Of a DNA stretch of 64,000 bases, positions 11,591-23,798 are shown piece by piece. This DNA is from Ryuthela nishihirai (taxonomy: Eukaryota > Arthropoda > Arachnida > Araneae > Heptathelidae): positions 82,746,501 through 82,810,500 of the forward strand of contig JAWZYU010000011.1 of assembly GCA_038380435.1 (NCBI GenBank), in the 5' to 3' direction. The translations under genes were made by a program, and so were the position numbers. The first letter of the stretch is position 1, and each line of letters opens with the position of its first letter. Below the pieces are notes generated by a model. It saw only the letters and a program-made list of their open reading frames with translations. It was not told the origin of the DNA and searched no databases.

Positions 11591-13435
11591 CGGGGAATGT
11601 TGCATAACTTATAATGGAGGAGTTAAACTGACCAAAGGTTTTTGAGATATTTTAACAGTGTTTTAATAGTTCTTTTAAATGCTGTGTTGGCCGAATTTTG
11701 GATGTTAAGAATTTAAACATGTAAAGGAAAGCCACAAAGCCGGTATAGAGCAATGAGTAAAGTGGTAAAGCAGTATGTGCTACAGTGTGTGGAGTGCAGT
11801 TGAATGCAACATCTCAGTGGATTATAGAATCTAAACAACTATAGACTAGCGGACACTGCGAAAGCCAATAAGATGATTGTAAAGAAGGCGACCCAACAAT
11901 ATAAAGCCGGAAATGACTGGGAAGAAGACCTAAGTAAGATTCAAGAAGTGCAATCGCAGGTCCATATAGTCTACTGTTAAAACTAAATCTCCAATGTATG
12001 CAAATCCAGCATTACTGAAGAAAATCATGGCAAAAGGACTGGTTGCATAAAAATTGGACAGTTACCCTACGAATGACTGTCTAAGGACATCAGTTGCAGT
12101 TTTACCAGCCTACTGTAAGTCTATGAAAATCTTTACCTGGTTAAATACTAGACTAGTAACCTTTGAATAGGTTTAAGGGTGTGATCTTAGTTATTGGTAT
12201 TTAGAGTAAATAATATCTGGTTGATGCATAATGCCTCTGGGTATCTGTGATAATGTAAAATAGGTCATATCCCTAGAAATAGGGAAATAGGTCTTATAAA
12301 TTATTTCAGATTATGAGCTATGTTGTTATACTCAATGCACTCTACTGGTGTCTAGTGGCAAAGAACATGTAGATTTAATGTACAGTTAATATTCGTGAAA
12401 ATTAAAGGAGTTATATCCTACTGTGATTGGTAAATTAAATTAAAAAGAATTTATAGTATACAGTGATGAAATATTTTGCATTTCGAAGTGAATTTTTTTT
12501 TGCGTGCAAAGTGTGTTTTCATGTAAAAGTGAATGGAATTGCATTGGATGAAATGTTAACATCGTATATGATAAATTATTCATACAGTTTTTCTTTACTC
12601 TTAGATACGATGTATGTATATGTGTTTAAATCTGTCTGGTGTCATCTGTGATATTAATGTGTCAATGATGTGTAATTATTGGGATTGCATTGGCAGAATT
12701 TGTTTACATATATATGAGCTGACCATGATGTCTTGAAGTTTTTGTACCCATTCAGAGCTGTCTCCAACAACAAAGTCTGGTAACTTAGATGGTCACCACC
12801 TTAATTCCTTTGGGAGGGGGATGTAAAGCTCAATGAGGGGAGGTAACTAATACAATTTTTTATTTCAGCTAGCTCACGAATATTGTGTTTAGATTTAGTG
12901 GATGATTACATTCCCACTTATTTGTAAAATTTGAAAATTATTAAATTTGCGTGTTTGATGTAGTTAGGAGGATTTAAAGGTGTTCCAATACCAGTCTTTT
13001 TTTATGTATGGTAGGAGAAGATTTAGATTTCACATATTTTGATTGTGGTTAGGGGAATAAGCGGATGTACCCTGCTTGATACGTCTGTAATTATATTTTG
13101 TGAAAGAGCGGAATTTTGATGTAATTGAATTTTTTCTTTAACCTTTTTAGAAGTTAAGCAGGACAGGAGTAATATTAACCAGCTTTTTGTACAGGTTATT
13201 GTATGCAACTTTTGAAGTTTGTATCAGAATGTGATACTAGTTAGTCCAATAACGTTAGTATGCAGTTAACTGCCACAGCCATTGGTATGCAATTACAATA
13301 GGAAGCTTTACACTTTTGTTAGGTGGAACAGGAGAAGGTACCTTTGGTTGTAATGGAAAATTGTGTCGAAGTGAGAGTAGCTAATCTTTTAAAAATTTGC
13401 ATCAGCATACTTTTACTTTATTTTATGTTGTTATT
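11591..13435. other. PLE-1 3' tail, then intronic sequence without genes
   Basis: The first several hundred bases probably belong to the PLE-1 terminal region, because they follow the ribozyme motif as in PLE-2, but sequence similarity is weak. From about 12200 I see only AT-rich sequence. ORFs at 12463-12651 and 13023-13208 resemble nothing known to me. Confidence 0.5.
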
Positions 13436-14175
13436 TTATGAACTTTTGGCAAATGATGCTGATGAGATGAACTCTTAAATGAGATGAACAATAAGGGCTA
13501 TTGATGAGACTGGTAATAGAATAAGTTTGGTGATAAACAGGTGAAAACTAAAGTGATGAAAATGAGTCAGGTAGTGGTTCAGTTCTTTTGAATCTCGCAG
13601 CTTCCCTATGTCAGGAGTTGTGTTAGAACATACAGAAAATAAACGTATTTCTAGGAGTTTTGATAATTAATGAAGAGTGTTGAAAAACATGCATATCACC
13701 TAAAGACTAAAATTATGCTATACAGTTTTGTTCCTTTCTAAAGTTCATTAAGGTAGCGAAGCTTGGACCTTTGGAAGAAAGATAACAGGAAAATTTGGGT
13801 TTTTGATTCTAGATACTTAGATTGTATCTTAGGTATTGGAATGGTTTTAAGATAGTATTAACTAGAGTCATCAACCATGTTTGAGCAACATCATATGCAG
13901 AGAGAGACTGCTGGTTTAGTCATGCTACCCATATGCATTATTGCAGATTATCAAACTGAACTATGAACAATATGGCCAAATTGAATTATGAACAGTATGG
14001 CTAAAGGCTTCAGAAAAAAGAGAAGACCTAGAATCTGGTGAGCATACACTATCAAACAGGATATTGTTAGAACTGCCCTCAGTGGACAAATGCAAAAGCA
14101 GAAGTTTAGGATAGATGTTATTGGAAGACTGCACAGTCTGGTTGGACTTTGTAGTCAACAGCTACTTGAGGAAGG
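13436..14175 (+). pseudogene. LINE-A 3' fragment, heavily decayed
   Basis: Starts in the region equivalent to LLANDVDEMNS and ends at the equivalent of LHSLVGPP plus a few tail bases (HSLVGL...), matching copy 1 at 16865-17610. Many stops and indels are present. Divergence is much higher than in the neighbouring copy, so this is an older insertion. Confidence 0.75.
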
Positions 14176-14639
14176 GAATATATTTTATTTACAACACCGT
14201 TATTTATTTAAAAAAAACTCTTAAAAATTAATGTAGCATCAAAGTGAATTCAGTTTTAGAAACAAGACTAATAGATTTATTTCACTACCAATTTTTTCCA
14301 TTGTACATGGGAGCAAAAAGGCATATTTTGACCATATAAACCCACTGGACTGGACAGATATATGGCTCTGAACTTGATTATCGATCCTGATTTTGCTGCA
14401 CTGATGGGTTTCTGTGGAGGGAAAATCTTCCGCTGTGTTTTCTGTTTGTTTGTGGGTTGACAGCCCCAAGTGAATAGATTCACAGGATATGTTTATCAGC
14501 TGGTGGATAATCCTGAGCAGAGGTCATTGCAGGCACCTGAACTCTTTGCTTCTATTGGCATCGTCAAATTCTACATTGGAGGAAGTTTTCCAGTGTAGAT
14601 GGCTTCAGCCTTTAGTGGTGGGGGAAGGGTCTTTGCCTC

Positions 14640-15514
14640 ATGTCTGTGATTAGGGGGCTGTTTGATATTGCTGGCATTCCCTCTCTCAATAAACATAGTT
14701 TCTTTAAACATCCCACTAACCATTTTCTCTCCATAGGTGGTTGGAATGTGAGGACTCTGCACAGAACTTTTTCTCTTGATGTCCTCACACAAGAATTCCA
14801 CCATCATAATTTAGATATTCTCGGCTTGCAAGAGACCAGATGGACAGATAAAGGTCAGATTCTTAAAAATAATCTTAAATTTCTCTTTTCAGGGAGGGAC
14901 GACAATAAGCATCACCAAGGCGTGGGTCTGCTTCTCAGCAGACACGCTAGTGATGCTCTTCTAGGATATGAGTGAATTAATGAAAAGTTTCTTACAGCAA
15001 AATTTCAGACATGCATTAAAGACTTGAATGTTATCTGCTGTTATGCCCCCTGTGAGGATGCCGATGAGGATGAGAAGGATAGGTTTTATGAACAACTTCA
15101 GGATATTTTGAATTCTGTCAAGAAAGGAGATATTACCCTTGTTCTTGGTGACTTCAATGCCAAAGTTGGTACTGACTCTGACCTTTGGGGAGGAGTAATA
15201 GGCCCTTTTGGTATTGGCAGCTGCAATGGCAATGTCTCCTACAGGTAAGTAAACTCAATGGATTCAGAATAACTAACACTTATTACAAACACCATGACAT
15301 ACATAAGTACACATGGGTTTCACCTGATGGGCTGCATAAGAATATGATTGATTACATATTAATTAACAGCAAATGGGCTAGTTCTGTTAGGAATACCAGG
15401 GCATATAGGGGAGCTGAAATTGGATCCATTATCTTGTTAAAAGTGTCTTGCAACTTAAACTTAAAAAGCATTGTGCTAGGGTTAAAAAATTTGCTTTTAA
15501 TACTGAAGCTCTGA
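14640..15514 (+). pseudogene. LINE-A copy 1 endonuclease (EEP/APE-type), broken
   Basis: Exonuclease-endonuclease-phosphatase fold nicking enzyme that primes reverse transcription. Motifs in order: WNVRTLH, LGLQETRW (metal-binding glutamate), CCYAP, LVLGDFNAKVG (catalytic GDFN box) and the start of the RGAEIGS stretch. The SDHYLV box kept in copy 3 is damaged here by a small deletion. A stop falls near 14976 (YE-stop where others have YEC) and there is a frameshift near 15240, so the copy is inactive. Confidence 0.8.
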
Positions 15515-17600
15515 AAGACCCAGTTATAGCCAAAGCTTACCATGATAGGTTACTTAGTCATTATGACAGTCATGGTATGCTTACTACTGAAGTTGAGGAA
15601 GAATGGGATCATTTTAAACAGGCTTTTTTGGACACTAACAGTACTCTTTTAGAAAAAAAGGCGCAGAAGAGGCAGAATTATCTGAGTGATAAGGCACTTG
15701 AGCTTATTTTGGAGCAGTGGAAAGAAAAAACTGCAGGAATGTCCATAATCAATACCCTACTAGTCCAAATAGAAAGCATTACAGAGTATATATATACATA
15801 AATGTGTAAAAGATCAGTTAGCTGCAGCTAAGAATATTTGGCTTGATGGTTTGGCTGACAAAGCAGAGGAAGCAGTTAGACAGCACAACAGCAGAGAGCT
15901 GTACCAGATAGTTAATGTTTTGTGTGATAGAAAACGGACAGGCATACAAGGATTGAAGGATAAACAAGGTAAAGTTATAATAGAAGGTGAGGATTCTGTC
16001 ATGGCTAGGTGGGCTGAGCATTTCAGTGATATTCTAAACAATGCGGTTAGTTCTATTCCCATTGTTTGCAATGATGATAGATGCATTGGTGGCTTTAATG
16101 TTGGCCCTATAACACAATCTGAAGTTATTTTGGCTGTTTCTAAACTTAAACTTCATAAATCCCCAGGGGTAGATGAAATTACTACAGAAATGCTTAGAGC
16201 TGGGAATGTTTCGATTACCACTTGGATGACTGAAATTCTGAATATCTTTTATGATAAAGGCATGGTTCCTAAGGATTTTACCAGAGCTATTGTTATCCCT
16301 ATTTTCAAAAAAGGTGATTGCAGTTCTTGTGATAACTATAGGGGTATCAGCCTACTCTCTGTTCCAGGTAAAGTTCTTTCCATGATTGTGCTTAATAGAA
16401 TTAAGAATCTGGTTGACAGTCAATTGCGTGATGAGCAATGTGGATTCAGAAGTGGTAGGGGATGTGTGGATCAGATATTTTCACTTAGGCAGATTCTTGA
16501 GAAATGTTTAGAGTTTCAGAAACCTTTGGTTGCTAGCTTTGTTGATTTCAAAAAGGCTTTCGACTCTGTTGATATTCATAATTTGTGGTTGATTGTGAGA
16601 TCATATGGTATACCAGACAAGTTAGTTAACATAATGAAAGCTCTCTATAATAACACTGAGTCATGTGTGAGAGTTGGTAAGGCTTGTAGCAATTGGTTTA
16701 GCATTACTTCTGGTGTTCGACAAGGGTGCATTTTGTCTCCTTTTTTCTTTAGCTTGATTATTGCTTATGTTATGCAAAATTCACTTCAAGGGAAAGATTT
16801 TGGCCTTAAATGGGCTGGAGATATGAAAATTTCTGATTTAGATTATGCTGATGATTTAGCCCTTTTGGCAAATGATGTTGATGAGATGAACTCTTGATGA
16901 GACTGGTAGTAGAGTAGGTTTGGTTATAAACAGAGAGAAAATTAAAGTGATGAAAATTGATCAGGCAGGCTGTGATTCAGTTAATCTGAATGGTTGCAGT
17001 CTTGAGCAGGTGTCACAGTTTAATTATCGTGGGAGCTATGTAACAGATAATGGTGATGTGCGGCATGAGATTAACAGACGAATAGGGATTGCTGCCGGGA
17101 CTTTTAAGAATCTACGGAGAGTGTGAAGAAGTAGGAGTATACACCTAAAGACTAAAATTAGACTGTGTAATAGTTTGATTCTTTCTAGGGTTAATTATGG
17201 TAGTGAAACTTGGATGCTGTGTAAACAAGATAACAGGAAACTAGATGCTTTTGATTCCAGATGCTTATACAGTATCTTGGGCATTAGGTGGTTCAACTTT
17301 GTAACTAATGATGAGGTTAGGCAAAGGAGTTTGCAACATCCTTTAAGCAGCATATTGTGCAGAGAGAGACTCTGTTGGTTTGGCCATGTTGCCCGTATGG
17401 ATAATTATAGATTGGCGAATAGGGTTATGAACAGTGTGCCTAAAGGCCTCAGAAAGAAGGGGAGACCTAGGATGTGGTGGGCAGACAATGTCAAACAGGA
17501 CCTTGTTAGAATTGGTGTGCAGTGGCCAGATGCAGTAGATGTAGCTAATGATAGACTTGCTTGGAGAATTAAATTGCACAGTCTGGTTGGACCTCCGTAG
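15448..17600 (+). pseudogene. LINE-A copy 1 reverse transcriptase, broken in four pieces
   Basis: Linker piece 15448-15801, main RT 15851-16897 (348 aa), then 16920-17126 and 17175-17600. Visible RT blocks are KSPGVDEITTEML, IPIFKKGDCSSCDNYRGISL, EQCGFRSGRGCVDQIF, FVDFKKAFDSVD, SGVRQGCILSPFFF and the catalytic LDYADD box near 16840-16860. The C-terminal part holds WFGHVARM and GRPRMWW. Compared with copy 2, a short deletion after DEMNS (about 16894) shifts the frame, and a stop at 17124 breaks the C-terminal part. It would copy element RNA at the nicked target. Confidence 0.85.
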
Positions 17601-17826
17601 CCCATGGCTGCTTCAGGATGATGATGATGATGAATATTTTTTAAATATCTGCAACAGAACAGATATTTTAGGTGTTCTAAGCTAAAAATAGTTTTAAGCA
17701 AATTATATAATTTAAAATTTAAACTTCATTTTTCACAAAATATACTATATTTTTATCAGAAATTCTGATTTCTATAAATTTCAACAAAAGAAAAATATAA
17801 CTTAAATAAGTAACAATTTATCTTAC

Positions 17827-17964
17827 AAGTGCCTGTTGTTTTTCTTCTTCACTTCTATGATCTATTACAGGAGTAGCATTCTCTTCTTTTGGATAAATAG
17901 GGGAGGTTTCTAAGCTGGCATGTAGTATTTCCTCTTCTTCATCTTCTATTTCACTATCACTTTC
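17827..17964 (-). CDS. PNISR: PNISR-like gene, acidic exon (third visible exon)
   Basis: A 138-bp exon in phase 0 on the minus strand, bounded by a TTTGCAG acceptor and a GTAAGA donor. It encodes 46 residues starting ESDSEIEDEEEEI and ending SEEEKQQAL. PNISR is a nuclear serine/arginine-rich protein linked to splicing. In the family, the LPAWIREG block is followed by a SKF-[DE]-SD-acidic stretch and then a TEEEKE...L segment, and this exon fits that order exactly when joined to the exon at 37359-37582 (ending ...KSKF). The intron to that exon is 19.4 kb. The following exon, expected to carry the conserved LTKMLL-type segment, was not seen between here and position 1. Confidence 0.8.
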
Positions 17965-18144
17965 CTGCAAATAATACAATGTACCCAAAATTATGTAAAT
18001 AATTTTTTCAAACATTTCTTTCCAGAATTTTTCCCCTGGAAGAATAATTTCTTAATATCAAAAATTAAATAATTTTCAAAAAATCATACTGAATGATGAA
18101 AAAACTTCTTAACCCTTAAATTTCCCAAAGGAATGGAAGGATGA

Positions 18145-19265
18145 TAAATAACCTACATTATTTTACTGTCAGTCTAATGAGTCAGCCTTAAAAATATTCT
18201 TCAAAAATATTCATAATAAAATATACCAAAAATGTGAAGAGTCAATTGATGATGCACAATTTGGATTTAGAGAAGGATCAGAAACAAGGGCTATTTTGTG
18301 CCCAGGTTGTGATAAAGAGATATAGTGAACAATAAATTGATGTCAATATTTGTTTTATTGACTTTGAAAAGGGCATTTGAACAAGTTCAACACAATGACA
18401 CTCCTAAAAATTCTTGAGAATATTGGACTTAATGATAAAGATATGAAAATAATCAGGAATTTATATTGGAATCAAACAACAGTATCAATTCTAATTGAAA
18501 ATAATACAATGGAAAACACCAACTTCAAGAGAGGAGTAAGGCAAGGATCTATTAATGGAAGGATGATAAATAACTTACATTATGCTGAAACACTGTACTG
18601 TTTATATCTAATATGCATGACCTGCAGACCCTCCTCGATCAAGTGAATAAGAAAAGTGAAAGAATGGGTCTTAGAATAAAAGTTAGTAAATCTAACCTCA
18701 ACAGCGACACCATTCTAAAATCAATTCCCATGTTAAATAGAAAGGAAATAGAGAGTTAATAAGTTTAGATATATGGGTTGCTAGATAAATGACAGATATG
18801 ACACTGATATGGAGATAAAAGTAAGGACTGAAATGTCTAGACAACATTTCCTCAGAATGAAGTCTATGATCTGCAGCAGAAACTTGAACCTTGATCTTAG
18901 AATTCCAGTGAAGAAGTGCTATGTATGGTTGGTCATGCTGTATGGTGTTGAAACTTGGACACTGAAATCTATCATCATCAAGAAGATTGAAGCATTCAAG
19001 ATGTGGATTTACAGAAGGATGTTGAAGATCCCATGGCAAATGAAAAGTCCCAGAGAAAATGGGAAGAAACCACGAATTGCTGAGAAACATCAAGAGAAGG
19101 AAGACTGCATATTTTGGTCATCTAGTCGGAAACAATAAATATATGATCACCAGTTAATTATGGAAGATTGGGAAGAAAAAGACCTCTCCCGGTTAGATAA
19201 TATCAAAAAGTCTGGAAATATCAAGAAGGACTGGAATGAATAATAGGAGTTGGTTTGGAGTGGCA
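18145..19265 (+). pseudogene. Second RTE-type LINE (RTE-2), RT and C-terminal remnant
   Basis: Broken similarity to a different non-LTR RT from LINE-A. 18165-18330 gives SLMS...LKIF..II and DDAQFGFREGS; 18377-18646 gives the D-K-AFE block and NTNFKRGVRQGS. The YADD region is degraded. 18809-19138 gives YGVETWTLKS, KIEAFKMWIYRRMLKIPW. That C-terminal pattern matches RTE-type elements common in arthropods. It is 5'-truncated, with many stops. Confidence 0.75.
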
Positions 19266-19267
19266 GT

Positions 19268-19352
19268 TGATTGACATCCTCAGAATGAAGTCTATGCTCT
19301 GCAGCAGAAACTTGAACCTTGATCTTAGAATTCCAATGAAGAAGTGCTATGT
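19268..19352 (+). repeat. Duplicate of RTE-2 segment 18851-18935
   Basis: About 85 bases, nearly identical to the earlier segment (CCTCAGAATGAAGTCTATG onward), placed directly after the RTE-2 remnant. Either a local duplication or a second insertion. Confidence 0.85.
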
Positions 19353-19531
19353 ATGATTGGTGAAGTAGTTGCTGACTTCTGTTAAGAGATGGCATTTTAG
19401 GAAGTATACAAATGTGTTTTTCATATTGTGTTACCAGCAGCTGTTTACAGCAAGAAGGGTTTCTGAATCTTTTCTGGCTTGTGTATACCTTTATATATTT
19501 TATTGATTTCCAAAAAAAAAAAAAACCCATG

Positions 19532-19817
19532 AGGAAGATTAAACACAAAATATACGGCAAAATCTCAGTGTGGTATTGTGATGTTACTTCGGCTGTCTGT
19601 CTGTTGAGATCACTTTGGGATGTCCCTCCACTTCGATTGCAATACACAAATGGGTGTTAAGAGTGTTTCTTATAAGGAAGATTAAACACAAAATATACGG
19701 CAAAATCTCAGTGTGGTATTGTGATGTTACTTCGGCTGTCTGTCTGTTGAGATCACTTTGGGATGTCCCTCCACTTCGATTGCAATACACAAATGGGTGT
19801 TAAGAGTGTTTCTTATA
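19532..19817. repeat. Perfect tandem duplication, 2 x 143 bp
   Basis: Positions 19532-19674 and 19675-19817 read identically by eye. The perfect identity indicates a recent event or an assembly artefact. Open frames through it are not of a family I know. Confidence 0.9.
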
Positions 19818-20275
19818 ACTTCTGGGATTTTGTGACAATTGTAGGGACTCAATACTGAGGCTCCTCTCAATAAAATGGTTCAACTCCAGTCTTTAATTAA
19901 AGATGTAATTTTTTATTGAACATATGAACATTAGACTGATGGACAAGGACATATGCTCGATTACTATGCATTACAACACCAGCTTACTATGCATGTGCAG
20001 CTGTTTTCCCAGAGCCCGATACCATTAATTCTGGTCAACATTTAGGAGCCAAAACTCCTGTGTCTCGTGCTCGTTCTTTGACCGGGCTCTGCTGTTCTGC
20101 CAACTGGTCATTGCCAACTCTCCCCTCCCTTCTCCAAACTCTTGGGCATGTGGCAGATCGCTAACCTCCAACCAGGGTCAACTGTCAGAGGACATCACAA
20201 GTTGGATGGCCCTCCCTCTAACCGACCTGCTACATCAATTAACATTCCAGCAAGTGCTGCACTAAGATGGGCCTT
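19818..20275. other. No gene; GC-richer unidentified stretch
   Basis: About 20000-20230 is noticeably richer in C and G than its surroundings and has no long ORF. It could be a fragment of an LTR or another repeat, but I see no second copy in the window. A 22-bp direct duplication (GCTGTATTCTTTTAGG...) lies at about 20274-20318. Confidence 0.4.
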
Positions 20276-20575
20276 GCTGTATTCTTTTAGGAAAAAAGCT
20301 GTATTCTTTTAGGAAAAAAGGAACAAAGGAGGCAGAATTATTTGAGTGATAAGGCACTTGAGCTTATTTCAGAAAGAAAGAACTGCAGGAATGTCCTTAA
20401 TCAGTCTGCGGTGGGCAGACAATGTCAAACAGGACCTTGTTAGAATTGGTGTGCAGTGGCTGGATGCAGTAGATGTAGCTCAGGACAGACTTGCATGGAG
20501 AACTAAATTGCACGGTCTGGTTGAACCTCCATAACCCATGGCTGGTTGATGATGATGATGAGATCCACCTTGGGA
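20276..20575 (+). pseudogene. LINE-A fragment with internal deletion
   Basis: Joins the linker region (LSDKALELIS...) at 20330 directly to the C-terminal end (WADNVKQDLVRIGVQW...) from about 20405, ending with the short tail and (GAT)n at 20549-20560. Roughly 2 kb of RT is missing. Confidence 0.85.
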
Positions 20576-20694
20576 GTTCAGAACAGATGAAATTTAACAG
20601 AGGAATAGATTTATACAAGTCAAGCACATCTGGTAGTGGAATATGTAGACTATAAATAACTCGATTTCATTAAAAGTGACTCTTAAAGCATAAC

Positions 20695-21288
20695 TTAATG
20701 TTGGCAAAATAAAGTTAGATATAAGGGAGCATTTTAATAACGCACACCTAAATAAGGACAAAAAATTTAAATTAGAAGATGTTCTAAATAAGAATTATGA
20801 AATTTTACACTATAAACCAGGAAGGTGTCAAATTTTATAACATCTTTTTAATACTGGCAATCATAAGCCTGTGTATAGCAAGTCTTATAATTATCCACAA
20901 GCAAAGTGAATGTGACTTCAGAGCATATTCAGGAAATGTTCAAATATGGCATTATTGAGCCGTTTTATCCCTCGGGCTTCACCAGTTGTTCTAGTAAGAA
21001 AGAAAATGCAGGAATTACGATTTTGTGTGTACTATAGAAAGTTAAATAGTGTCACAGTCCTGGTCCTCTGTCTATTATCCAGAATCTCTTGACAAAATTA
21101 GCTGGCAAACAATTTATAAGCACTTTAGACTTGTCTTCAGGATATTGGCAGGTGTCAGTACATCCCCAGGATTGGAACAATACTGCAATTCTCATGAAGG
21201 ACAGCTTATTCCAAATCTATTGTTTGCTGTTTGTCTTATCTGGATCACCAGCTATGTTTCAGTGTCATATGTCTGTAGTGTTGGGTGA
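20695..21288 (+). pseudogene. Gypsy element fragment, N-terminal RT
   Basis: Similar to Gypsy element 1 at about 7020-7630: it encodes broken forms of IIQNLLTKLAGKQFISTLDLSSGYWQVSVHP and SGSPAMFQ..MSVVLGD. Frames shift several times. It stops abruptly at GTTGGGTGATTAACCCTTAC, where a TTAA-CCCTT terminus begins. Confidence 0.8.
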
Positions 21289-21768
21289 TTAACCCTTACA
21301 TTACCATGACCTATAAAATCAGGCCCACAAAGCCTGGGTAACCATAAACTCAGTCTTTAATACCATTAAAAAATTAAAATTAAAAAAATTATGCAAATAG
21401 TTTGAAGGAAAAACTTAAAAATTTCATTGCTCAATGACAGAAAATTTTAGGTTATTTTTAATTAATTTCTGAGCAAGAAGGTCCTTTTAATTGTGTATTT
21501 AAAGTACTCCTGGGCCTGGCTTCCTTCAACCATTCAGCTGCATCCAAACGTGGTGTGTTGGAAACAAATATGGTATGTGTGAATATAACATCTAAGGAAT
21601 GAATGATAGTTGTCTCAGTAACTGGAGTATTCTGTATAACAGTATCTGCATTATAACATGAGGTAATTATATACTTGGTGGGAGGAAAAAAGATGTGAAA
21701 AAAATCAAAAAGTGCTCTTTATAAATTGTATATATGGGATTTGCACTTACTAGGAGCATTTCTGGGCT
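21289..21768. other. No gene; possible TTAA-type insertion after Gypsy fragment
   Basis: Begins TTAACCCTTAC, the kind of end seen in the piggyBac-like repeats here. I could not find the matching right end before the LINE-A copy at about 21769. The rest is AT-rich and non-coding. Confidence 0.35.
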
Positions 21769-23798
21769 ATTCTAGGCTTGCAAGGGACCAGATTAACGGA
21801 TAAAGATCAGATATTTAAAAATAATTTTAAATTTCTCTTTTCAGGGATGGCATTTCGAAAGTGTAGGTTTGCTTCTCAGCAGACATGTCAGTGATGCTCT
21901 TCTAGGATATGACTGCATTAATGAAAGATTTATTACAGCTAAATTTAAAACAAACATTAAAGACTTGAATGTTAACTATTGTCCCCCCCCCCCCCCCGAC
22001 AAGAAACAATAAATTTTACAGACAACTTCAGAATATTTTGACTTCTGTCAAGAAAGGTGATAATTTCTCTTGTGCTAAGAGGTGACTTCAATGTTCAAGC
22101 TGGTATTGATTCTGATCTTTGGTCAGAGTCAGTACCAGCTTGAATTTCTTTTCCGATCTTTGGTCAGGGGTGTTAGGTCCCTATTATTCATAGTTCCAAT
22201 GGCAATGGAAAATGTCTTCTACAGGTAAGTAAACTTAATGATATGCAAATAACTAACACATACTACAAACACCAGGACATTTATAAATACACATGAGTTT
22301 CACCTGATGGTTACACAGGAATATGATACATTATATTTTAATTAACAGCAAATGGGTTAGTAATATGATACATTATATTTTAATTAACAGCAAATGGGTT
22401 AGTAATATGATACATTATATTTTAATTAACAGCAAATGGGTTAGTTTGGTTAGAAATACCAGATCATACAGGGGAACCTTAAATGGGTCTCCATTACCTG
22501 ATCAAAAGTGTCCTGCAACTGAAACTTAAGAATGTTGTGTTATGTATTATATTTAACACAGAAGGTCTGAATGATTCAGATACAGCCAAAGCATACTATT
22601 ATAGGCTACTTAGTCATTATGACAATCGTTTGCTTACTGCTGAATTAGTACAGGATAAATATGAATCAACACCCAACTAGTCCTAACATATGGCATCATA
22701 ACAAGCTTAATAAACATGTAAAGGATCAGTTACCAGCTAAGAATCTTTGGCTTGTCAGCTTGGCTGACAAGCCAAAGATTCTTGTCCAGAGGAAGCAGTT
22801 TTCTTGAATTTCTTGTCCAGAGGAAGTTTTCTTGAACAGAGGAAGCAGTTACAGACAAGACAGCACAACTGTAAGGGATTGTGCCAAATAGTTAATGTTT
22901 TGTGTGGAAAGAGACAGGTACGCAGTGATTGAGAAATAAACATGGTAAGGCAATTAAAGGTGAGGATCTTGTGATGGCTAGATGGGCTGAGCATTTCAGA
23001 GACGTTTTGAACAATGTGATTATTTCTACTCCCATTGTTTGTAATCAGGATAGATGCATACTGGCTTTAATGTTGGTCCTATATAACATTCTGAAGTCAC
23101 TTTGACTATCTCTAAATTAAAACTGCATAAATTCATAGGGGTGAATGAAGTTCCCACTGAAATACTTAGAGCTGGGAACATTTGTGCTGTCACATGGCTG
23201 ACTGATATTTTGAATATTTTTTATGATAAAGGTGTTGTTCCTAAGTATTTTACTAGAGCTATAATTATCCTGAATTTTAAAAAAGGTAATCACAGTTCTT
23301 GTGATAATCATAGGGGAATTAGTTTACCTTCTGTTCCAAGTAAAGTTCTTTACATGATTATACTTAATAGAATTAAGAATTTGGTTGATGGGCAACTGCC
23401 TGATGAACAGTGTGGATTCAAAAGTGGTAAAGGATGAATAGATCAAATATTTTCACTTATGCAGATTCTTGAGAAATGTTTAGAGTTTGAGAAATCTGTG
23501 GTTGATCATGAGGTCATATGGCATACCTGACTAGTTAGTTAACATATCAAAGCTTTCTATAATAGCACTGAGTTGTGTGTGAGAGTTGATAATGCTTGTA
23601 GCAATCGGTTTAGCATAGCTAGTTGAGTTTGACAAGGGAACATTTTGTCTCCCTTCCTCTTTAAGTTATCGATTACGTTATTGCAAAATTCTTTGCAAGG
23701 GAAAGATTTTGGCCTTGAATGGTTTGGAGATACAAAAATTTATCAATATCAAACAATTCAAAAACAATGTCAAACAGGACCTTGTTAGAATTGGTCAA
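21769..23798 (+). pseudogene. LINE-A copy, strongly decayed
   Basis: Follows the LINE-A order: endonuclease from LGLQ..R to the GDFN region (21780-22100), ILINSKWVS (22321-22446, triplicated), linker, then RT pieces such as 23102-23437 with TISKLKLHK, ILNFKKGN..SCDN.RGISL and EQCGFKSGKG. It ends in a short piece of the C-terminal coding region (TGTCAAACAGGACC..., about 23765). A C run lies near 21983-21997. Stops and frameshifts throughout. Confidence 0.8.
22321..22446 (+). repeat. In-frame 3 x 42-bp tandem triplication within LINE-A
   Basis: Three successive 42-bp units (22321, 22363, 22405) each encode MIHYILINSKWVS plus one residue. Other LINE-A copies have a single unit. The copies look identical except for the last base, and 42 keeps the reading frame. 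Confidence 0.9.

Larger units (their letters stand above)
14331..17635 (+). mobile_element. LINE-A copy 1 (RTE-clade non-LTR retrotransposon)
   Basis: Contains a 5' region, an endonuclease ORF, a reverse transcriptase ORF and a very short 3' end: the stop codon is followed by about 20 bases and then a (GAT)n tail at 17617-17632. A short 3' UTR with a trinucleotide tail is typical of the RTE clade, as is the C-terminal pattern WFGHVARM...GRPRMWWADNV...DRLAWR. The 5' region of the unit is seen further upstream in other copies (45846-46183 and 48655-49180), so this copy is slightly 5'-truncated. Confidence 0.85.

Noticed and set aside
13023..13208. Minus-strand 61-codon ORF as a small gene
   Set aside because: No family resemblance, no splice-site support and no second copy.
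1..17826. Next PNISR exon (expected LTKMLL-type segment) on the minus strand
   Set aside because: I looked for a conserved segment with splice sites and saw none; the region is mostly mobile DNA. A very short exon could still be missed.
19584..19790. Repeated ORFs on both strands as a two-domain protein
   Set aside because: They arise only because the same 143 bp is present twice.
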